Part shown: positions 50,291-59,093 of the stretch, piece after piece
Layout: every line of letters begins with the position of its first letter
Numbering within the stretch: the first letter of the stretch is position 1
NCBI GenBank assembly: GCA_964035575.1
Contig: OZ037847.1
Location: 682,001 to 746,000 of the forward strand
Length of the DNA stretch: 64,000 bases
Source of the DNA: Rhynchopus sp. YZ270_cl-10
Taxonomy: Eukaryota > Euglenozoa > Diplonemea > Diplonemida > Diplonemidae
Direction: 5' to 3'
Made by a program: the position numbers and the translations under genes
Notes under the pieces: generated by a model
Database searches by the model: none
What the model was told of the DNA's origin: nothing
What the model saw: only the letters and a program-made list of their open reading frames with translations

Positions 50291-51214
50291 GTTAAACAAA
50301 AGTTGACTTGAAATACAAAGCCCTCTCGCGACAGTGTACCTTTGGTACAATGACCGGCTGTACCGGGGGTGGACAGCCAACCATGCAGTCCCTACAATCC
50401 ATTTCGTGGTTTACATCTGATCAAAAAGGGATAAAAAGGATATCTTTTGTTTTATCGTCGTTGAAAAGTTCTAGAGGGGGTAAGGGGGGGCGAGAAAAAA
50501 AAATGGGACGTTGCGCTCAGAAGCAAATTCCAAACGTGAAGGGGAAAAACCCACTGAAAAGGGAGGGTTTTAGAATAGTCAGGTACTGATCTAGAATTCG
50601 AGATTTTTTTTTTTTGGGAAAAATGGAGGAGTGCAGTAAAAAAGAAAGTGTTTTTAACAGCATCTCGGTCTTAGTCACCTTCAATCACAATAGTTAAATA
50701 AAGTTGGTTAAGATGATCTTAAACTTCTTCGTAACATTTCTTTCAACCAAAACGCACCCCCCCCATAGGAAATTCTGACTTTTTTAAATAAAGGTGGGAA
50801 ATGACTAAGGACTAGTCAAGCCCCTCAACACCCTTTGATCAGTACCTGAAGGGGAAGGACCGTGCACATGTAAGAAGGTCGTACTAATAAGCTCGTGTTT
50901 CGCAAAACAAAAATTATTTGCACGCTTCATCACATTTAGATAGGCTTTGCGGTGGTCAAGAGGAGAAAAAACAAAACCAAAAAAAAAAAAAAAAAAAAGA
51001 TGAAAAGGGGAACCAAAAGAAACGGGTTGAAGGGGACATCGTCAGTTTCACTATTTTTTTAAATTTTTTTCAGTCTCAATTTTTGCATGATTTTTTGTGG
51101 TATCAACCGTCTATTAGTGTAGTATCATGACCCCAAGATAATGCAAAATGAAACAAAAGAGTGAAGCTGCGAATACCAGGTCTTTATCACGATAGTCAAT
51201 ATAACCCGGTTTTC

Positions 51215-51303
51215 CAGGGGTTTTTCGCCAAGGGGTGCTGGGAGGGCCTTCGTGGGGTCTCACCCCCCAAATCCTGAAACCCCAAATCCTGGCAAAAACC
51301 CTC
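51215..51303. mobile_element. Short TIR element, relative of the 1-kb element
   Basis: The left CAGGGGTTTTTCGCCAAGG pairs with the right end (reverse complement GAGGGTTTTTGCCAGG). The inner right end CTGAAACCCCAAATCCTGGC is identical to 31506-31525 of the larger element. Confidence 0.65.
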
Positions 51304-51345
51304 TTTTCAACAAAAAAAAACAAAAACAAAAAAAAAGAACTTGAA

Positions 51346-51378
51346 AGATGAAGTGTACCCCTCGTGCACACACATCTA
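51346..51378 (-). repeat. Class C hairpin element
   Basis: AGATGAAGTGTACCCCTCG then TGCACACACATCTAA. The inner stem GTGTGC/GTACAC pairs on the minus strand with one G-U. Confidence 0.75.
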
Positions 51379-51816
51379 AAAAGGGGGGGAGGGGATAGGT
51401 AATAAAACAAAAAAGTAGCACTCATGTCCAGCTTTTCTTTTCTTCTTTTTCCCTCTTTTCTACCTCCTCACCTCACCGCCCCACCCGCTCCTCTCGCCCT
51501 CTTTTTTTATGGGGCAAGAAATTTGGTTGGGATACCGAACGATCTCGCGCGATATCTGAAAAAATGTTTTGCACTCTCCCTCCTCATCCTATCAACTGAA
51601 TGGGGTGACAGGGAAGTTTCTGCGCTCATTGGTACAACAGAATGCATCTAGGACTTTCCGCATGAATTTTTTTTTTTTAAAAATATGCGTCTTGTGTACC
51701 GATACACAATAAGGACCACCTCCCCCCCCGCCCCACCCAATGGAAAAAACACATATCAAGCAAAGAGCCTGCATCAGTGTTCACTTTTTTTACCCCATAT
51801 TTTTTTTTTTTTGTGC

Positions 51817-52479
51817 TTATTTTGCTCTGACAATGTCGCTGGAGAGTTTTTTCTGGGAGGCGATTTCGTTGCGAAGAGATTTGATCTCTTCGTGGAGTGC
51901 CCTGCGCTCTGCTTCGATTGCGTTTTCTGTGGCCTGCGCTTCAGCAAAGGTGCTCGCAAATTCGAGCTCTTGGAAGCGGGCTTGGTCTGCAACCTTCATT
52001 GCAATTTCTTGCGCCATCTTCTGTTTGTCCTGCTCCTTCTCTTGGTCACGCTCGTTGTTGAGGTTGCGGAGTGTGTACACTTCCATCTGGTCAACCGCAA
52101 TTTTGTTAGACTCTTTCAGCGCAGCCTGCACCACTGCAAGCTCATGCGATTCGATCTCCTTCTCAATGCGCCCCATCATATCTGCCTTGCGTTTGTCCTC
52201 CTCATAGATCCTATCGCTGATGGCGTCCATTCTGTCCTTGATGTCCGGCAGCAGGTCGTATGCTTTCATGAACTCCGCAAGCTTTCCGGACACCACCTGC
52301 GTCTGCCTCTTGAGGATACGGTACTGCGGGCCCCTCCTCGGCAGGCTCGCGGCCTTAGCAGGGGATCCCAAAGGCGACCCAGAAGCGCTCAAACCAGACT
52401 GCAGGCCAGAGCTGTGGGTCGCAGCAAGGTCCACTGCGAGGGTCGGCTGCGGGCTTCCGAGAGAGTTGGAGGAGGCCAT
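51817..52479 (-). CDS. Coiled-coil family member 4
   Basis: 220 residues from MASSNSLGSPQPTLAVDLAA. A Ser/Gly/Pro-rich head of about 50 residues (SGSPLGSPAKAASLPRRG) is followed by the family helix. Core HELAVVQAALKESNKIAVDQ, then VYTLRNLNNER; end SLRNEIASQKKLSSDIVRAK, which here is the exact C-terminus. The head resembles that of member 1 in composition, so members 1 and 4 (with head) and 2, 3 and 5 (without) may form two subgroups. The leader has a pyrimidine tract ending in ATTCACAG. Confidence 0.8.
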   Translation of the reverse strand: MASSNSLGSPQPTLAVDLAATHSSGLQSGLSASGSPLGSPAKAASLPRRGPQYRILKRQTQVVSGKLAEFMKAYDLLPDIKDRMDAISDRIYEEDKRKADMMGRIEKEIESHELAVVQAALKESNKIAVDQMEVYTLRNLNNERDQEKEQDKQKMAQEIAMKVADQARFQELEFASTFAEAQATENAIEAERRALHEEIKSLRNEIASQKKLSSDIVRAK

Positions 52480-53627
52480 TGTGTGGTGTGTTGTGTGTGC
52501 TGTGAATGTTTTTTTGTGATAGAAAAGGCGTGAAAACAGAACCTCAGGATATATGGAGGGGCTCTGTACGCACAGTGTTAAGGGCTGTTCTGGTTGATCT
52601 TCCGTGTAGCGAATACTGTATGAGTTTTTAAAACAAAAGTATTTGGGGCGAAAACAGAAGCCCTTTTTTTTTTGTCCAGGTTTCCAAACGAAAAAAGTAA
52701 AAAAAGAGGGAGACGGGGGAAGGGAGAAACCAGTGGAAGGAACCATCACCCATCCCCATCCCACACCCCCCTATCATTTACAACGCTAAGCGAAGCAATT
52801 GAAGGGGAGAAGTGAGGGAGGGGGAGGAGGATCGGTGGGGAACCCTCATAGAGGGCTTAAAAGTAGGAGAAAAAAAAAATCTCGAAATCTAAATAAGATC
52901 CCGAAAAAAAAAGGAAAACACGTTTCAACGGAGGGGGGGAAGGGTGTTCTAGCACTGCGTAGTAAACAATAATCATTTTTTTTTTTTTTGTTTTTTTTTT
53001 TCATTCTAACCATCATTGTCAAAAGACAGGATAGTAGAGAGCTGTTCTTCTTTAAAAATATCGGTCATTTTTTCCGGCAGTGTGAAGTCTAATACCGAAC
53101 ACGATTTGGTCATCAAAAGAAAATTCAACTTTTCTTTTGGTTTGCCTCTTCATGCAAGGAGGGAGAGGTGGGGGAGACGGGATGTGGCAGGGGTGAGAGC
53201 ATGCAGATAACATACGTTGGCCTGTGTTTGTGAGCATGTGAAAATGTCAAGTTTTTTTTAAATGCTTTTTTTATGTCTTTTTTTTGAGTGGAGAAAAAAA
53301 ATGCCCGTGTTTTTCTTTGCAAAGTGTGGGCACAAGGAAGAATATCCTGCAGAACACACTAAATAAACCCACTCACCCACCCCAACCCGTGTTGAGTGGA
53401 AACGGTATTACCACGCAATGGGGGGAAGGGGAGGGTGAGGAAAAAAAAAATAGGGTGGAATACAAATGCTTCCACAGTTCTTTTGGTTGGTTGATCTGGT
53501 TGCTATTTCTTTTTTCATTTTTTTTTGTAAAAAAACTTTTTTTTCCCTTCTTTTGGTGCGGTTTGGTCGCTGGACGTTGCTGTCATCACACACAAGGCTA
53601 GGTGGTGTGGGAACCGAGAGACTGGAA
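52480..53627. other. A/T-run spacer
   Basis: No gene or hairpin of the main classes was seen; purine-rich and poly-T runs. Confidence 0.6.
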
Positions 53628-54176
53628 TCAGTTTCTGCAGCTGCTGAGCGCAAGCTGGGAGGTGAGGTCCTTCTGGGAGTTGATCTCCTCGCGCAGCGCG
53701 ACGATGGTGTTCTGGAGGATGTCCCTCTCTGTCGAGAAGCTGGCCTCTCTTGCGGTTGCCTCTGCGACCTTCTTCTCGTAGTGCAGCTTCTTCAGGTCCA
53801 GCTCAATCTTGACCTTGCTCTCAACCTCCTCGTCGAAGCGTGCCTTCTTTGCCACACGCTCGTCCTTGTCCTCACGACGCTGCAGGGCGCGGAGGTCGTT
53901 CAGCTCGTCAATGTCAATCGAGACCTTGTTCTGCTTCTGCAGAACGTTCTGGATCGTCATCAGCTCGTGGTCCAGCATGTTCTTGTCGAACTCCTCGGTG
54001 CGTGCGTCCTTCTCACGCTCCGCAAGCGCAACCTCGTCCTGGATGCGCTGCGGCTTCTCCTCCAGATCCCTCAGTGCTGCCACAGACGCAAGGAAGTCGT
54101 CCATCTTCTTCGAGATGTCACCCACAACATCAACCACCTCGCGGTTTGCAGCGTCGCTCGATCTCTTGCCAGACAT
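53628..54176 (-). CDS. Coiled-coil family member 5, near-identical to member 2
   Basis: 182 residues; a single amino-acid difference (SQKDLTSQ against SQKNLTSQ) from member 2, which lies 8.9 kb away with members 3 and 4 between. Even third-codon positions agree. The shared block ends about 25 bp past the stop (GTGTGGGAACCGAGAGACTG) and just upstream of the ATG (CATTTTGTTGGTGTTTTT on the plus strand). So the flanks and likely control regions are not shared. Confidence 0.85.
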   Translation of the reverse strand: MSGKRSSDAANREVVDVVGDISKKMDDFLASVAALRDLEEKPQRIQDEVALAEREKDARTEEFDKNMLDHELMTIQNVLQKQNKVSIDIDELNDLRALQRREDKDERVAKKARFDEEVESKVKIELDLKKLHYEKKVAEATAREASFSTERDILQNTIVALREEINSQKDLTSQLALSSCRN

Positions 54177-54694
54177 TTTGTTGGTGTTTTTTTTTGTGTT
54201 TGAAAGTTTGAAAGTGTCCTGATGTGTTTTTTGTTTGCTCCTCTCTCCACCTGATAGTTCTCTTCTTGAAGTCCGATCACGCCTATACGGTCAACGATCA
54301 CACTGCACACTGCAAAAAAAATACAAATTCACTTTATTTCTTGCACACCCACAGTCTATTTTCGCGAGCGTGCACGAATGTCAAGCTAGAGATGGGGGGG
54401 GGGGCTGGGGAAGGGAAGACCTCTGGGAAGAACGACACCACCTGGGAACAAAACTGCCCCCCCCTTGAGATGAACAACGCAAAATCCTGCAAAAAAAAAG
54501 CCTGAATGCCGCGTGCACACATATATTTTACCATCATCGCTAAAAGGGGGCCATGAAGACACACACAACACCAAAGAACACTCCAAAAGATGCATATTTC
54601 TCTATCACCCTGCCCTCTAAGCATACCCTATACAAAGAGAGAAAGCTGTTGAAACTGCATTACGCCTGTAGACGCAAGCAAAGAAAAGTTTTTT

Positions 54695-54728
54695 AGATGA
54701 ACCTAAGCCTCTTGGTGCTTAGTCACCT
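54695..54728 (-). repeat. Class A hairpin element
   Basis: AGATGAACCTAAGC, CTCTTGGT, GCTTAGTCACCT, then TTGTGGGG as at 38541. Confidence 0.8.
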
Positions 54729-56114
54729 TTGTGGGGTAATCAAAAGGCATGAGCACTTCAGTAGCAAACGAAAGGAGAAGGGGGGAAGGGGGGGAAGAAG
54801 TGGAGTGGTGGCAGAACACATTAGGTACCATGTTACGTGGCTGTTTCTGTCATCCACCCGCTGGTGCCAGGGAAAAAAAAAAAAATGACGGTAGTTTTTT
54901 TTTTTTTTCAAAGCGAGGAGGGGAAGAGTAAAACCGTAGGGGGTATGTGGACAGAGAAGTAAAAAAACGTGAAAGATGGAAAAAAATAACCATAAGAAAA
55001 GTTGAAAGATTGTTTCATATACTAACTATTCTACTGAATAGATGGTATAATAGGGTGCACTAAATGTACCCAAACTGAAAGATGAATTTGCCCAACTCAT
55101 AGCACATCAACAAACACAGCAATATATTACTATCGATTGTGCTTTTGTGTCTCATCACAAGACTAAAAAAAAGTTGACTTGAAATATAACAAAAAAAAAA
55201 TAAGGTTGAAATGAATATGCGCATACAGATCAAACTACACCATTCGTGGAATCTGATGAGCGACCACTCTCACCCCTAAGTCAGCTCTCGGTTCATCCCA
55301 GCCCTGCTTTGAAGTGGTCCACTTAGAACACTCCGTACAGAAGGATGCTTAATGCTAATAAAAGAAACCTTAGTGAGAGGGGCCCAATCCTGCAAAGCCC
55401 TGGTCACCTTGTAAACTGTAAGAGGGGGGGGAAAAAAAACATTTCTGGAGTCACCTTTCCTCACACCCCTTTTACCCCAACCGATTAAAGTCATGGTAGA
55501 CGGAGGCCGTCATACAGAGGGAGAGGGAGATCACAACATCAACTAAATGATAAGATTGGTTTTTGTGTGGCGGACGGTTTGGACCCTTTTGAGCCATTCT
55601 TGGGCCAAAAATCGCAAAATCCGCCACCATTTTACCCTTTTTTTTGTATCCGCAATCACCTGGGGGCCTACCCACCTAAATTAGGTGGTTTCTTTATTTT
55701 CAAATATTTGGGGAAGAAACACAGTTTGCTGTAATAATGCAAGCATCCCAGGGCGCGCTACACTATTCGATACATTCTTCATTGCATCGACAATACCCTG
55801 TCCGGAGAAAGACGGGTTATGTACACAACTATGTGTAAAGGGTTTGCGGGGGCCTTTATGTACACAATGTTGTCAAGGCGAATGAATTTCAAAGGTACAG
55901 AATCAGTTTATTTTTTTTAGAGAGGACATAAAGGAAAGATATCTGACCCTGAAGGTTTAAAAAAAAACTAAAGCAAAAATGATATAAAAATTTGAGTGCA
56001 AAAAGAGACATCTGTGATAAAATACAGAGCCTCTTTGTAACAAAATAAAATTTGAGTGATGGAAGATAGTTCCCATCAAAAAAAACGGGGGCACAAAAAG
56101 AGAAAAATTTTAAA

Positions 56115-56153
56115 AGATGAATGTGCCTCTCATACGCACACACACACACACAT
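56115..56153 (-). repeat. Class C hairpin element with CA-repeat arm
   Basis: AGATGAATGTGCCTCTCATA then GCACACACACACACATCA. The closing arm has grown into a CA microsatellite. Confidence 0.65.
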
Positions 56154-56228
56154 CAGTCAAAATATCACCCCAAATTCTTTTTTGACATCTTGGGTTTATT
56201 GCTACACCCGAGGTTTGAAAACTTGAAG

Positions 56229-56254
56229 CGTAGACACTCGAGGATGAGCCACTA
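56229..56254 (-). repeat. Class D hairpin element, short
   Basis: CGTAGACACTCGAGGATGAG then CCACTA. Confidence 0.5.
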
Positions 56255-56277
56255 TATTTTTTTTTTTGAAAATTTGG

Positions 56278-56320
56278 TTGTATTAGTGCAGCCACCCTAA
56301 AGTGTGCTCCACTAATACAA
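56278..56320 (-). repeat. Class D hairpin element, perfect outer stem
   Basis: TTGTATTAGTG pairs perfectly with CACTAATACAA (11 bp) around CAGCCACCCTAAAGTGTGCTC (21 bases, last base unpaired spacer). It stands 23 bp from another class D copy. Confidence 0.75.
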
Positions 56321-56507
56321 GCCACTACTTTTTCTTTGTCCAGACACAGCTATGATACAACTCACTATGCTTTTCCTCACGCATAATTTATAGTAACAGA
56401 AGTACAGATTGTACGACACAAAAACACACCCCCCCCCGAGCAAAAAACAAACTACTTTCGTATACTTTCCATTCGAGAAAGCACACAAAGAAGAGAAAAA
56501 ACTTATT

Positions 56508-56539
56508 AAATGAATGTGCCTTTCGTGCATACACATCTA
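56508..56539 (-). repeat. Class C hairpin element
   Basis: AAATGAATGTGCCTTTCG then TGCATACACATCTA; loop ACGAAAG on the minus strand. Confidence 0.7.
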
Positions 56540-56561
56540 AAAAAAACAACCCTTTTCTGGG

Positions 56562-56840
56562 TTGTCCATTGGGCAGGGGAGTCGGGTGGTACTTTTCCTG
56601 CAGCGGGTCGGGAACCGCATAAATACAGTTTCGCGGTTTGGGGAAACCCCGACTTTTACTTTTCGGTTGCCACCTGATGTTGATAAATTGACTGTTCTTG
56701 AGGCGCTTTCTCGCGGCGGGCATTTTCCTGACGGTAATTACCAACACGGATCCGGAAAAATGTACGTGCTCGCCGTCGTCAACCGGTTCGGAAGCACCGC
56801 GCAGACTGCCAACAAAGCAACGACTGCCGACGGAAAGTAG
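56562..56840 (+). CDS. Unplaced open frame, possibly coding
   Basis: 92 codons, GC-rich compared with its surroundings: TFRLPPDVDKLTVLEALSRG and MYVLAVVNRFGSTAQTANKA. No known domain. It would be the only plus-strand gene in the window apart from the frame after it. The minus strand of the same DNA is also partly open. It could be an exon, a fragment of an element, or chance. Confidence 0.3.
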   Translation: MSIGQGSRVVLFLQRVGNRINTVSRFGETPTFTFRLPPDVDKLTVLEALSRGGHFPDGNYQHGSGKMYVLAVVNRFGSTAQTANKATTADGK

Positions 56841-56855
56841 AGAGTTTCAAACGCA

Positions 56856-57254
56856 GTGATGAGTGGCGACCGTGACTTCTTCGGCAGCACGACCGCGTCG
56901 GACACCGAATCCTGTGTTGACGACGTCGCAGACAACGATAGTGCCATTGTATGGCAATATTTGGAAATGTTGCGTACCGTGGCTTCACCAGGAACTTTTG
57001 GGTGCCATGACCGCCGTTTTATAAATGTATCGAAGTTACTGATAAGGCTGAAACCCCCCTTGTTCAGCCTCCCCCCACCCGCCTTTCACGATTTTGAGCA
57101 TCAGAGGAGAGAAAACCCTGCATTGGTAGAAAGTCGCAACGCGCACAGCGACCGCTGTTACGGGGGGGAAATTCGGGACCCAAAAATCGAAACTAAACCG
57201 CTAAAAATGAAAAAAAATGATGACTCACCCGACCCCTCTGCCACCGGAGGGTAA
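56856..57254 (+). CDS. Unplaced open frame next to the previous one
   Basis: 132 codons, starting 15 bp after the previous stop: MSGDRDFFGSTTASDTESCV, then DDVADNDSAIVWQYLEMLRT. The first 50 residues look protein-like (acidic, then helix), while the end is Lys-rich low complexity. No domain recognised. The two frames may be exons or parts of one decayed unit. Confidence 0.25.
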   Translation: MMSGDRDFFGSTTASDTESCVDDVADNDSAIVWQYLEMLRTVASPGTFGCHDRRFINVSKLLIRLKPPLFSLPPPAFHDFEHQRRENPALVESRNAHSDRCYGGEIRDPKIETKPLKMKKNDDSPDPSATGG

Positions 57255-57725
57255 AAAAAGAAGAAAAAGAACTGTTACACAATACTAAAATTTGAAGTCC
57301 TACCAACTGAGCGCTGTTTCTATACACTGTTGGAAACCCTGTTTGCACCTCAACTCGCGTTGGTGCCACAAGGGAGAAAACTAACAGGTGTAACTTTTTT
57401 TGACAAAGGGTCAAATAACGCCAAAAGGTCTGGATAGAACTGCAGAGAAAACTTTATAAGATGAACACCTCGTCGGGCGCAACATATAAAAAGAGGGAAA
57501 AAGAAAGCCAAATCCTTCATGTCGTTACACACAAAGGTTTGGTGCTTTATAAAGGGAGAGAGAATACGGAAAAAAATCAACACGGTGACATTCTTTCTTT
57601 GGATGACCCAAAGTCTGGAAACCCCACCTTGTTGATGCCCGTTTAAAAGATGAATGCCAACAGTGAAGTGTCTTATGAAACTTGGAAGATGTGTAACTAT
57701 AACATAAAAAAAAAGCAAGGTTTGT

Positions 57726-57760
57726 AAGATGAACCTAAGCCTCCCTCTGCTTAGCTATCT
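57726..57760 (-). repeat. Class A hairpin element
   Basis: AAGATGAACCTAAGC, CTCCCTCT, GCTTAGCTATCT; the closing outer arm is altered. Confidence 0.65.
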
Positions 57761-58860
57761 AAAAGAGATGGGTTGATGGGATGTGTGCCTCATGTGAACG
57801 GGGGAGGGACACACAAAAAACGAAATATCATTGTCAACTGATATTTCCCTTTATTTTCCAAAAAAAGGGGGTAGGAAATGGAGCGTGGACCAAAAGAAAA
57901 ATGGACCACTCTAATAAATGAAACACTATCTCCGTGCAGGTAGACGCCACCTATTCCCTGCCAAAAAGAGCAGACGGACAACTTTCACAACTTAAAAAAA
58001 AAAATGACTTTTGTTGGAATGCACTCAGTTGTCATGCTGCAGAATAATATCAACACTGCCACTTTCTTTAATTGTCATATTTCTTTGGTATTTTGAAAAC
58101 GTCGAAGAAAAAAAATAGGGGAAAAGAAGAAGAGAAACTGACGTGAAGAGAGCGGGTCGCACTACCGTAATGATAAAAAAAAAAAACTGAAAATTCGTTC
58201 CCGTTAATACTACCCAAGAGGGTGCAAAACGCAAAAAAAAAGGGGAAAAAGAGAGAAAAGTTTATCAGCTGACCGTAAACATCTCGGCACCTTAAAAGAG
58301 ACAACTCAAAGTGCGTACATTTCTAAAAAGAGAAAAATATGAGTCCAAGTCTCATTTCGTCAACTTAAAGAAAGAGAAACTCTACACCTCGTCCCCTGAG
58401 GTATTAGGGTAGCTTTTGGTGATTGTTTTGACGATTTTACTCTCTATGTACGTCTAAACACTTAAAACTTGATAAAAGGGCGTCATGACTGCACACACAA
58501 AAAAGAACTAACAGAAAACAGGGAGGGGAATATAAAAACAAAAGACCACTACCGCGAGGCAGCTACCACACAACGGTGAACTAAATGACTTGGCTTTGAC
58601 CAGTTTTTTTTTCTGGTTTCACCGTTGTGAGACAACGAAATCAGAAAGTAAAACTACAAGTCAAAATCATTTACTTCACCGTTGTGCACATCAAACACTA
58701 AGAGAATATAGAAACAATGAAACAAAAAACAAGAAACCGGGTAGGCACCACAGAACGAAGGAGAAGAGAGAAAATAAGAAAAGCGTCAGAAGATAAACTT
58801 CCGGGGAGAGGCAGCCCTGAAGGGATAAAAACTCGTTTGCATTGTAGCTAGGCTACACTG

Positions 58861-58879
58861 GGGGGGGGGGGGGGGGGGA
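58861..58879. repeat. Poly-G run
   Basis: An uninterrupted run of about 18 G on the plus strand (C on the gene strand), able to form a G-quadruplex. A shorter G run lies at about 59079. Confidence 0.8.
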
Positions 58880-58917
58880 AGCGACTGGTTTTGTTCAAAA
58901 AAACGAACAAATTTAGC

Positions 58918-58949
58918 AGATGAACCTAAGCCTCCCTGCTTAGTCACCC
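58918..58949 (-). repeat. Class A hairpin element
   Basis: AGATGAACCTAAGC, CTCCCT, GCTTAGTCACCC. It is the nearest repeat to the 3' end of the LINE. Confidence 0.75.
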
Positions 58950-59093
58950 GAGAAGGAAAAAAAAATATTGAAAGACAAAATTGCCTCTATTTCTCACATC
59001 TAGACATGCTGGGGAAGGGAGGGTATGTGTGTTTGATAACTAGTAGGGGTAATTCTTGCTCAGAATATGGCCCCAAAAAGGGGGGGGGGGTGC

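Larger units (their letters stand above)
47609..51816. other. Long spacer including a C-rich block
   Basis: 47850-50290 is described separately. Beyond it, 50290-51816 has repeats shared with 17453 and 41627, decayed class A copies near 50665 and 50709, the small TIR element 51215-51303 and a class C hairpin at 51346. Confidence 0.55.
54177..59093. other. Long repeat-bearing spacer
   Basis: Class A at 54695, 57726 and 58918; class C at 56115 and 56508; class D at 56229 and 56278; two unplaced plus-strand open frames at 56562-57254; an 18-19-base G run at 58861. Otherwise A/T runs. Confidence 0.55.

Noticed and set aside
8356-58949. Reading the hairpins as a CRISPR array or as bacterial terminators
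   Set aside because: The copies are dispersed, differ in stem sequence, have no regular spacers, and stand in a eukaryotic genome with introns.
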